DNA from: JBKJUK01 sp046590705 | Lineage (GTDB): Bacteria; Acidobacteriota; Thermoanaerobaculia; Gp7-AA8 | Assembly (NCBI GenBank): GCA_046590705.1 | Contig: JBKJUK010000086.1 | Coordinates: forward strand, 1-5,618 | Direction: 5' to 3' | Length of the DNA stretch: 5,618 nucleotides | Shown here: piece after piece, positions 1 through 4,705 of the stretch | Layout of the letters: each line of letters starts with the position of its first letter | How positions within the stretch are numbered: position 1 is the stretch's first letter | Notes under the pieces: model-generated | The model's database searches: none | Told to the model about the DNA's origin: nothing | What the model saw: the letters and a program-made list of their open reading frames with translations, nothing else | Program-made: the position numbers and the translations under genes

Positions 1-11
1 ACTCGCGCACG

Positions 12-23
12 CGAGGAAGGAGG
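12..23 (+). promoter_or_regulatory. Strong ribosome binding site of the OmpA-family gene
   Basis: The purine-rich stretch GAGGAAGGAGGA contains a full AAGGAGG core and ends 6 nt before the ATG at 30. It fixes the start of the first gene and indicates strong translation. The promoter lies outside the window. Confidence 0.85.
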
Positions 24-29
24 ACATTT

Positions 30-1826
30 ATGAAGAAATTCACAGGCGTCATGTTGATCGCTGGAACGTTGCTCATCCCGGCCGCAGGGTCGGCGCAGAC
101 GCAGTCGACAAAAGCAAAGCTGGCCGTAGCGCTTCAGAGTGAAATCGACCAGGCCGTTTCCGCGATGACGGCTGCTGAAGGCGCAGGCGCACCGCTGTAC
201 GCGAAGGAACTTTACGATGAAGCGCTATGGCGCGTAAAGTTCGCCAGGACCAATCAGAACGCCACGAAATCCGATGTGCGGGAAGATGCCCGGCTACGTG
301 CAGTCGAAGCGCGCTTTGCTGCGCGTGCTTCCGAAGCAAAAGCTCGTTTGATCGGAAACTCGGCCGAGGTGCGGAATCTGCGGACCGACGTGCAGCGTCT
401 GGGAGGAAAACTTCCAGAGGTCATGCTCTACGACGAGGCGGTCCGTCCAATTCGGCAGGGCAACGACTCTCGCGAGAGACTCGAGTATGCCGCTGCGGCC
501 ATCGCACGGTCGAGGGCTGCCGGCGGAGAACTAGCGCCTGGCGGCGATCTGGTGCGCGCCGATGAGCTGCTCTCCACCGGGAAAAAGCTTACCCGCAATG
601 ATAGGAACTCCGAGAGTGCCGACCATCTCGCCTTCATCATCGAGATGCTGGCGCGTCGCGCCGAGTACACAGCACGCCGTATGGATGTCGATCGATACCT
701 GCCGAGTGCCCGTCTCGAGCGTACCAGGCTGGCGCAGGTAGCAAGCGAGCAGGCCGCAGCGGCTGAGCGGCGCGCTCGCGAAGAAGCAGAGCTCCGCGCT
801 GCGGAACTTCGTAATCAGCTGGCGGCCGAGGCCCAGAACAGAAAGATGCAGGAAGATGAACTTGCTCGTCTTCGCGGACAGGTCGAAGCGAATCAGCAGA
901 TCGTCCGCGATCAGCTCTCGCGCGATCGTGAAGCAAGGCTGGCTGCAGAACAGAGCCTTGATCGACTCATCATTCAATACGAGACCGCTCTGGCCACGAA
1001 CAATGCCGCCGCAATCGATCAGATGCGTCGTCAGGTGGAAGACCAGCAGATCACGCTTCGCTCAGTGCAGGAACGTGAGCGTCTCAGTGAGCAGTCATTG
1101 CGCAGCGAGATCGATCGTCTCCGTGGTGAACTGAACGCAGAGAAGGCCGCCGGAAGAGGATCATCAGATGTTGCGGCGAAGCGCGAGCAGCAGCTGGCGT
1201 CACAGCAGCAGGAGTTTGATCGTCTGAAGGCTGAGCGTGAGACAGCGGATCAGCGCCGCATCGAGACAGAGCGCACGCAGCAGGCCGCAATCGCTCAGGC
1301 TGAACAGCGCCGGCTGGTGATGGAGCAGGAAGCTACGCAGCTCCGTGATCAGATGGCACAGACCACTGCAGAGTTGAACAGTGCCAAAGCAGAAATCGCG
1401 CGACGCGACATCACCGATCAACAGCGTATGGAGTCGATGCAGAAGGCCCTCTCTTCGATTGCAAAGACCCGTACTGAAGCACGCGGCTTTATCGTCACGC
1501 TGCCCGGGATCTTCTTCGATACCGGTCGCACCACGCTCAAGAGCGGCTCGAGAAATACCTTGAATCGGATTGCGGAACAGCTCAGGGTGAATCCGGGCAT
1601 GAAGGTCACCATCGAAGGGCATACCGACGGAGTCGGATCTGAGCAGTCGAACCAGGCTCTTTCAGAAAAGCGAGCCGAGGCGGTCCGCTCGGCGCTGATT
1701 GCACAGGGGATCGATGCCTCGCGCATTGTCGCGTCAGGTTTGGGCGAGTCCGCTCCGATCGCCACGAATGATACGGCGGCCGGAAAGCAGCAGAACCGCC
1801 GAGTCGAGCTGATCATCGCTCCCTGA
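30..1826 (+). CDS. OmpA-family peptidoglycan-associated protein with DUF4398-like and coiled-coil regions
   Basis: This 598-residue protein starts with a Sec signal peptide: MKK, a hydrophobic core, and a probable cleavage after GSA near residue 22. Residues about 30-110 resemble the DUF4398 helical region (alanine-rich, with YAKELYDEALWRVKFA). Residues about 225-470 are a long charged Gln/Arg/Glu/Ala-rich coiled coil. Residues about 486-598 are an OmpA C-terminal domain with FFDTGRTTLK, EGHTDGVGS and a final NRRVEL. Asp533 and Arg548 match E. coli OmpA Asp271 and Arg286, which contact diaminopimelate in peptidoglycan. The protein therefore probably tethers the envelope to the cell wall from the periplasmic side. 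No N-terminal beta-barrel is visible, so it is not a classical OmpA porin. The start is fixed by a strong SD. Domain assignment is firm; the exact envelope role is inferred. Confidence 0.93.
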   Translation: MKKFTGVMLIAGTLLIPAAGSAQTQSTKAKLAVALQSEIDQAVSAMTAAEGAGAPLYAKELYDEALWRVKFARTNQNATKSDVREDARLRAVEARFAARASEAKARLIGNSAEVRNLRTDVQRLGGKLPEVMLYDEAVRPIRQGNDSRERLEYAAAAIARSRAAGGELAPGGDLVRADELLSTGKKLTRNDRNSESADHLAFIIEMLARRAEYTARRMDVDRYLPSARLERTRLAQVASEQAAAAERRAREEAELRAAELRNQLAAEAQNRKMQEDELARLRGQVEANQQIVRDQLSRDREARLAAEQSLDRLIIQYETALATNNAAAIDQMRRQVEDQQITLRSVQERERLSEQSLRSEIDRLRGELNAEKAAGRGSSDVAAKREQQLASQQQEFDRLKAERETADQRRIETERTQQAAIAQAEQRRLVMEQEATQLRDQMAQTTAELNSAKAEIARRDITDQQRMESMQKALSSIAKTRTEARGFIVTLPGIFFDTGRTTLKSGSRNTLNRIAEQLRVNPGMKVTIEGHTDGVGSEQSNQALSEKRAEAVRSALIAQGIDASRIVASGLGESAPIATNDTAAGKQQNRRVELIIAP

Positions 1827-1844
1827 GAAATTTCCCTTAGTGAT

Positions 1845-1881
1845 CATGATCCGGAGACGAGAGTACCGTCTCCGGATCATG
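1845..1881 (+). terminator. Perfect 15-bp hairpin after the OmpA-family gene
   Basis: The arm CATGATCCGGAGACG (1845-1859) pairs perfectly with CGTCTCCGGATCATG (1867-1881) around a 7-nt loop. The hairpin starts 18 nt after the OmpA-family stop. No T-run follows on either strand, so it is not a textbook intrinsic terminator. It may stop transcription with factor help, protect the 3' end of the mRNA, or insulate the downstream unit. It ends 10 nt before the ATG at 1892, which argues against that ATG as the start of the next gene. Confidence 0.6.
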
Positions 1882-1924
1882 TCCGCTTCCCATGAGTCGT
1901 CGCGGTCGTGTTAGGCTCGGTCCA

Positions 1925-2212
1925 ATGGATGACGGCTTGCATGATTTGCATCCTGCGGTCCGCGCGCTCAAGACCATCTGTCGCTGCAATAACATCAAGT
2001 TGCGGACCATCGAGCGGGCGATTCGGCAGGGAGCATCGACGATCGCCGAGGTTGCGGCGCGCACGACGGCCACCACTGGATACTGTGGAGGCACCTGCAC
2101 TCCGGAAGTACAGGGTATGATCGACGCTGCTCATCCGAAGTCTGCCGTAGTTCCCGCCGAGAAGACTACCAGCGATGATTGGTGGGTTCGCCCGGCAACG
2201 GAGAAGAAATGA
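1925..2212 (+). CDS. Bfd-like [2Fe-2S]-binding domain protein
   Basis: This 95-residue protein has the BFD (bacterioferritin-associated ferredoxin) [2Fe-2S] pattern. Cys19 and Cys21 (ICRCNN) are followed by the helical segment IERAIRQGASTIAEVAART, then Cys54 and Cys58 (GYCGGTCTPEV). The family usually has C-x-C ... C-x2-C; here the second pair is C-x3-C, a variant spacing. A polar tail of about 25 residues (70-95) follows and matches nothing I recognise. No signal peptide is seen, so it is probably cytoplasmic. The frame is also open from an ATG at 1892, but that ATG has no SD and abuts the hairpin. The ATG at 1925 has TTAGG about 9 nt upstream and is preferred. The stop codon overlaps the next ATG (ATGA at 2209-2212), implying translational coupling. 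A likely role is electron transfer or Fe-S sensing for the downstream redox protein; the partner is inferred. Confidence 0.82.
   Translation: MDDGLHDLHPAVRALKTICRCNNIKLRTIERAIRQGASTIAEVAARTTATTGYCGGTCTPEVQGMIDAAHPKSAVVPAEKTTSDDWWVRPATEKK
2200..2206 (+). promoter_or_regulatory. Ribosome binding site that decides the upstream start of the ArsC-like selenoprotein
   Basis: GGAGAAG ends 2 nt before the ATG at 2209, and its GGAG core is spaced 5 nt from it. The ATG also overlaps the upstream stop as ATGA. Together these make 2209 a well-supported start, upstream of the in-frame TGA at 2248. Confidence 0.7.
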
Positions 2213-2568
2213 TCGATCGACGCGTCGAGCTGTACATCAAACCTGGCTGAACCACCTGCCGCAACGCGGTCGCTTACCTGGAAGGTAAGGAGAATGTGGA
2301 ACTCGAGAAGTTTGATCTGGGGAAGAGCGCGCCTCCGGTAGCGACGCTCCGCGATTGGATTTCACGGCTCTCGATCGACGGCATCATCAGCACGAAAAGC
2401 CCGGCTTACCGGAGCATGGGCCTCGCCGAGAAAGCGCTCAGTGAGAATGCAGCCATCGCGCTGTTTCAGAAAGACAGAAATCTTCTGCGGAGGCCGATTG
2501 CGGTGATTGGAGACAGGATCATCGTCGGCTTCTCGGCGACCGACTACGACGAAGCGCTGGGAGCGTGA
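2209..2568 (+). CDS. Spx/ArsC-family thioredoxin-fold selenoprotein (UxxC), read through TGA at codon 14
   Basis: Reading from the ATG at 2209 through one TGA gives 119 residues, the normal length for the family. The N-terminus VELYIKPG-U-TTCRNAVAYLE matches the beta-strand/CxxC/helix of Spx and ArsC-like proteins (compare LYTSPSCTSCRKA of Spx). The TGA at codon 14 replaces the first, nucleophilic Cys, and Cys17 is the second. Downstream, LLRRPIAVIGDRIIVGF (92-108) is the conserved RP...VGF block of the family. The likely role is a cytoplasmic thiol/selenol oxidoreductase of arsenate-reductase type; the substrate is unknown, and an Spx-like regulatory role is less likely for a selenoenzyme. 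It is translationally coupled to the Bfd-like gene. The ordinary stop at 2566 is also TGA. The alternatives are a nonsense mutation or a sequencing error. A conventional call would start at GTG 2296 and lose the active site. Confidence 0.85.
2248..2250 (+). other. In-frame TGA, probable selenocysteine codon
   Basis: This TGA is codon 14 of the frame opening at 2209 and is followed by ACC ACC TGC, giving U-T-T-C. The frame continues uninterrupted for 105 more sense codons with clear family homology on both sides. Other genes in the window end in TGA and use TGG for Trp, so a general TGA-to-Trp code does not explain it. Replacement of exactly the catalytic Cys is the classic signature of selenocysteine. 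Confidence 0.82.
2270..2291 (+). promoter_or_regulatory. Candidate bacterial SECIS hairpin
   Basis: CTTACC (2273-2278) pairs with GGTAAG (2284-2289) around the 5-nt loop TGGAA. Two more pairs (T2270-A2291, C2271-G2290) extend the stem across a single bulged G2272. The loop begins 28 nt after the TGA and has a G in its first two positions, as expected for bacterial SECIS elements, which lie within the coding region. A short stem CCGC/GCGG (2259-2269) and a possible closing helix CCAC (2252-2255) with GTGG (2296-2299) are also visible. The structure was found by eye and not energy-scored. Confidence 0.55.
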
Positions 2569-2862
2569 TTGCAGGTATCGCTCATGCCGCTGGTGGCGCT
2601 GACAGTCATGCTCTGGTTGCTCTGGAGTGAATCGCTGCGAAAACGGCCCATCTCCCGGATCTTTTATTTCGTCCGTACATTGCTGTACCTGGGCATGACC
2701 GGAGTCCTGATCTTCAACCTCGTTCGCTACCCGGAGATGTTCACCACCAGCGCTCGTGTGACTGCGATTGTAGCTGCCATTGTGGGGCTGGTCGGAGCGG
2801 TATTCTTCTTCAGGAAGACAACCGGAAGCCCGAGCGGTAGGACTCGCACGCCCCTGACCTGA
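2569..2862 (+). CDS. Small three-helix membrane protein of unknown function
   Basis: I do not recognise this gene. It encodes up to 97 residues with three hydrophobic segments at about 5-20 (LMPLVALTVMLWLLW), 32-52 (FYFVRTLLYLGMTGVLIFNLV) and 62-81 (ARVTAIVAAIVGLVGAVFFF). A basic connector SLRKRP lies between the first two. The C-terminal tail RKTTGSPSGRTRTPLT is hydrophilic. Two starts are possible. TTG at 2569 directly follows the upstream stop and has GGGAG 5 nt before it. ATG at 2584 has GCAGGT 7 nt before it. The frame is the same as that of the ArsC-like selenoprotein and is separated from it only by the TGA at 2566. It is evidently the last gene of the same transcription unit and may give it a membrane partner; function is not inferable from sequence. 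Confidence 0.72.
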   Translation: MQVSLMPLVALTVMLWLLWSESLRKRPISRIFYFVRTLLYLGMTGVLIFNLVRYPEMFTTSARVTAIVAAIVGLVGAVFFFRKTTGSPSGRTRTPLT

Positions 2863-3104
2863 GTGCCTTCTCGTCGCGTCCACTCAGGAACGTCATTCCG
2901 ATGAGCCACGTGACTGGAGGCGTTACGCAGCGCTGCCTGCGGAGAGGAATCTCCGGTCCGCGCAGACGTGGTGGATCGGCACGACCTTCGCGGCGCGGAA
3001 CGGAGATTCCTCTTCGCGCGTGACACCTCGCCTGGGCTCGCACGAGCGTCGCGTGCTCATCGGAATGACGTCGCGACGCAGAACGTGAGTTGCTGTGCTG
3101 TCAC
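2863..3104. other. Gap between convergent genes, almost filled by an inverted-repeat element
   Basis: No gene is supported in these 242 nt. The short frames crossing it are the by-products of the palindrome. The contents are the inverted-repeat element at 2890-3071 flanked by about 27 and 33 nt of unremarkable sequence. I see no T-run terminator. Confidence 0.7.
2890..3071. repeat. Nested inverted repeat built of two opposed TCATTCCGA...GAGGAATCTCCG units
   Basis: The outer arms ACGTCATTCCGATGAGC (2890-2906) and its exact complement (3055-3071) pair over 17 bp. The inner arms GAGGAATCTCCG (2944-2955) and CGGAGATTCCTC (3001-3012) pair over 12 bp. The inner helix extends outward to 2939/3017 with one G-U pair. 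It also extends inward through TCCGCGC/GCGCGGA (2957-2963 with 2993-2999) after one mismatch. Each half reads as the same unit, an ATTCCGATGAGC block, then 37 or 42 nt of divergent sequence, then GAGGAATCTCCG. This suggests two copies of a dispersed repeat in head-to-head orientation. Similar TCATTCCGA...GAGGAATCT repeats are, to my knowledge, common between genes in Acidobacteriota and other phyla. Its position between convergent genes suits a bidirectional transcription barrier. Confidence 0.8.
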
Positions 3105-4253
3105 TCACTCCGGCCCCCCGGCCCTCGGCCCGCCTCCGCGTATCTCCTTCCATATCTCTTCGAATGCAATCGCCACCGGCGGCCGCAGCGCGGGACCGGC
3201 CAGGAGGTCGCGGAACTTGCGTGAGATCGGCGAGGAAAACTGATAGGCGCTCCCAGTTTGCGACGCGTAGAGCGAGCCAGCCTGCTTCGCCAGCGTGTGC
3301 GTGACGAACGTCTTACAGTCGCGCACCAGCGCGAGATAGCTTTTCTCAGCTGAGAGGTGTGCGCCGTCGACCGCCGCAGCCAGAAAGGCCCGCGAGGCTT
3401 GTACGGTCAGGTGAAAGGCCACAGCCTCGGACTGCTGCAGTGCGCCTGTGGCGCGCGAGACTATGTCGCAGGAGAGTGATTCGGCGATCCCTAAGAAGAT
3501 CGCGGTGAAAGAGAGAGTCGACCAGTGGCGGTTATTTCGGCCGGAGACCATGCCGCGGTAGCCGAGAACGCCAAGGACGGCGGCGTCGGTGAAGCGGAGT
3601 TCGACGGATTCGCTGCTTCGCATTCCGGTTGCGTCCCAGGTTTTCGAAACCTCAACCGAGTCGCGATCATTCTTCACCAGGTAATACTCGATCGACTCCG
3701 ATTCATCACGCGCCGCAGCCATGTAGTAATCCGCGTGCAGACCGAAAGAAGAGAAACTCTTCAGACCGCTGAGGGTCTGCTTTCCGCCAGACGTCGTGAC
3801 TCTGGCCTTCGATTGATTCAGGTCCCCGGCCGCACCCGGCTCGGAGTTGGCAACGCCAAAAATACGGCCCGCTATCGCCTCGGACCAGGCCCACTCACGC
3901 TGCTGCTCGAAATGCGGCCGCTCGGCCTCTGGCAAGTCCGCTGGTTCGAGAAGATAGTTCGCGAGAATCGACGTATGCATGGCCAGCATGAGCGCCGTCG
4001 AGGGAGAGGCCTGTGCCAGAATTCGAAGCGTATCGAGGGCCTTCTTCAAGTCTGCACCGAAACCGCCTGCGTGAAGCGGAACTGTCAGTGCCAGCAGACC
4101 TGCTTCGCGTAGATCGTCCACGTTCCGCGAAGGAAACACGGCGTCACGATCATGCTCGACTTCTCGTTCCGCCAGTGCGGGTGCCAGACGTGCGGCGATG
4201 AGTTCCGGATCTCGACTGCTTTCTTTTCTGATTGCGCTCATCTTGAACGACAT
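3105..4253 (-). CDS. Acyl-CoA dehydrogenase superfamily flavoprotein, possibly DszC/SfnC-like
   Basis: This 382-residue protein has the three acyl-CoA dehydrogenase domains in order. The N-terminal helices span about 15-125 (VFPSRNVDDLREAGLLALTVP, then GGFGAD). The middle beta domain spans about 130-230 (NSEPGAAGDLN, LSGLKSFSSFGLHADYY, KTWDATGMRSSESVEL). The C-terminal helical domain spans about 245-370 (SRKFRDLLAGPALRPP). The YEGT-type motif with the catalytic Glu of classical acyl-CoA dehydrogenases is not seen. The WDATGMR and C-terminal RDLLAGP patterns fit the flavin-dependent monooxygenase branch (DszC/SfnC-like) at least as well, so substrate is open. The ATG at 4253 directly abuts GGAGG; the ATG at 4241 lies 12 nt from it, so either start is possible. 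Its start overlaps the upstream Rrf2 gene by about 100 nt, indicating co-transcription and probable regulation by it. Confidence 0.85.
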   Translation of the reverse strand: MSFKMSAIRKESSRDPELIAARLAPALAEREVEHDRDAVFPSRNVDDLREAGLLALTVPLHAGGFGADLKKALDTLRILAQASPSTALMLAMHTSILANYLLEPADLPEAERPHFEQQREWAWSEAIAGRIFGVANSEPGAAGDLNQSKARVTTSGGKQTLSGLKSFSSFGLHADYYMAAARDESESIEYYLVKNDRDSVEVSKTWDATGMRSSESVELRFTDAAVLGVLGYRGMVSGRNNRHWSTLSFTAIFLGIAESLSCDIVSRATGALQQSEAVAFHLTVQASRAFLAAAVDGAHLSAEKSYLALVRDCKTFVTHTLAKQAGSLYASQTGSAYQFSSPISRKFRDLLAGPALRPPVAIAFEEIWKEIRGGGPRAGGPE

Positions 4254-4641
4254 CCTCCAGAGTTGTGCTCTCCAGGATCAGGGCCACTGCATCGCGGACC
4301 TGTCTGAAGAGACTGTGGAAAGCGGGTGAGGCTTCCACGGGCGAGGGACTGTAGAAGTTTTCACTGACACTCGTTACTGGTGCCAGCGGGCCTTCCATGG
4401 CCCGAACAATTTCTGCGATGGGAACGTGCCGCGGTTCCCGGGCCAGCGCGAATCCGCCGTCTCGTCCGCGCCTCGAGGTGATGATCCCGGAGACTGTCAA
4501 TCGGCGCAGGATCTGTTCGAGGTAGGCAGGAGAGATATGAAAGCGCTCCGAGATTTCCTGGCGCTTGCAGAATTCCGGATAGGCCTCGGCAATGGCCAGC
4601 AGGGCCAGGCATCCGAATTCGCTGGCCCCGGTGAGCTTCAC
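4150..4641 (-). CDS. Rrf2-family transcriptional regulator lacking the Fe-S cysteines
   Basis: From a GTG at 4641 the gene encodes 163 residues. The winged helix-turn-helix is clear: KLTGASEFGCLALLAIAE, the recognition region ISERFHISPAYLEQILRRL (30-48), the wing SRRGRDGGFALAREP (56-70), and IAEIVRAMEGPLAPV (75-89). IscR and NsrR carry three cluster-binding Cys in the following linker. Here the first is Ser91 (PVTSVSE) and the others are absent, so it resembles cluster-free members such as CymR. The two Cys present (11 and 25) lie in the DNA-binding domain. The open frame extends upstream to 4878, but that part overlaps the divergent glycosyltransferase and has no family similarity. The last 29 or so residues are a basic Arg/Ser/Thr tail encoded in the overlap with the flavoprotein gene. 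No SD precedes the GTG. It probably controls itself and the flavoprotein; the ligand is unknown. Confidence 0.87.
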   Translation of the reverse strand: MKLTGASEFGCLALLAIAEAYPEFCKRQEISERFHISPAYLEQILRRLTVSGIITSRRGRDGGFALAREPRHVPIAEIVRAMEGPLAPVTSVSENFYSPSPVEASPAFHSLFRQVRDAVALILESTTLEDVVQDERNQKRKQSRSGTHRRTSGTRTGGTRSRA

Positions 4642-4648
4642 GCTGGCT

Positions 4649-4677
4649 ATGATCGTATTGTTTATATGAAAGGTCAA
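4649..4677 (-). promoter_or_regulatory. Possible promoter of the Rrf2/flavoprotein unit, implying a leaderless mRNA
   Basis: On the minus strand TTGACC (4677-4672) and GATCAT (4654-4649) are spaced by 17 bp. The -35 matches consensus at 5 of 6 and the -10 at 4 of 6. A start point 6-8 nt downstream would fall at or next to the GTG at 4641, consistent with the absence of an SD. An alternative -10, TATAAA (4666-4661), would give a leader of about 12-15 nt. Only AT-rich composition and position support this. Confidence 0.4.
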
Positions 4678-4681
4678 CAAT
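4657..4681. promoter_or_regulatory. Dyad ATTGTT-N13-AACAAT, candidate Rrf2 operator
   Basis: A perfect 6-bp inverted repeat with a 13-nt centre spans 25 bp between the divergent Rrf2 and glycosyltransferase genes and overlaps the proposed -35 element. Size and location suit autoregulation by an Rrf2 dimer. A second pair, GTTTAT/ATAAAC (4660-4665 and 4690-4695), overlaps it. Short AT-rich dyads arise by chance, so this is tentative. Confidence 0.3.
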
Positions 4682-4705
4682 GTCTGCTGATAAACTCGGG
4701 GAGAC

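Noticed and set aside
531..977. 148-residue open frame on the minus strand inside the OmpA-family gene
   Set aside because: It is antisense to a well-supported coding sequence and has no motif, signal or start context of its own.
1892..1924. ATG at 1892 as the start of the Bfd-like gene
   Set aside because: There is no SD, it begins 10 nt after the hairpin, and the extra 11 residues are Arg-rich and lie outside the domain. The ATG at 1925 with TTAGG upstream is preferred, though 1892 is not excluded.
2248..2250. TGA read as Trp or Gly under an alternative genetic code
   Set aside because: The OmpA-family, Bfd-like and glycosyltransferase genes all end at TGA at family-appropriate lengths, and Trp is encoded by TGG throughout. 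The TGA sits at a catalytic Cys position, where neither Trp nor Gly would make sense.
2296..2568. Stand-alone 90-residue protein from GTG 2296 as the main product
   Set aside because: It would lack the first beta-strand, the CxxC-equivalent motif and the first helix of the thioredoxin fold. The region 2209-2295 continues the family similarity in the same frame with a better start signal.
3525..4112. 195-residue open frame on the plus strand
   Set aside because: It lies wholly antisense to the flavoprotein gene, which has clear domain motifs. The plus-strand product shows no recognisable motif and is a codon-usage shadow of a GC-rich gene.
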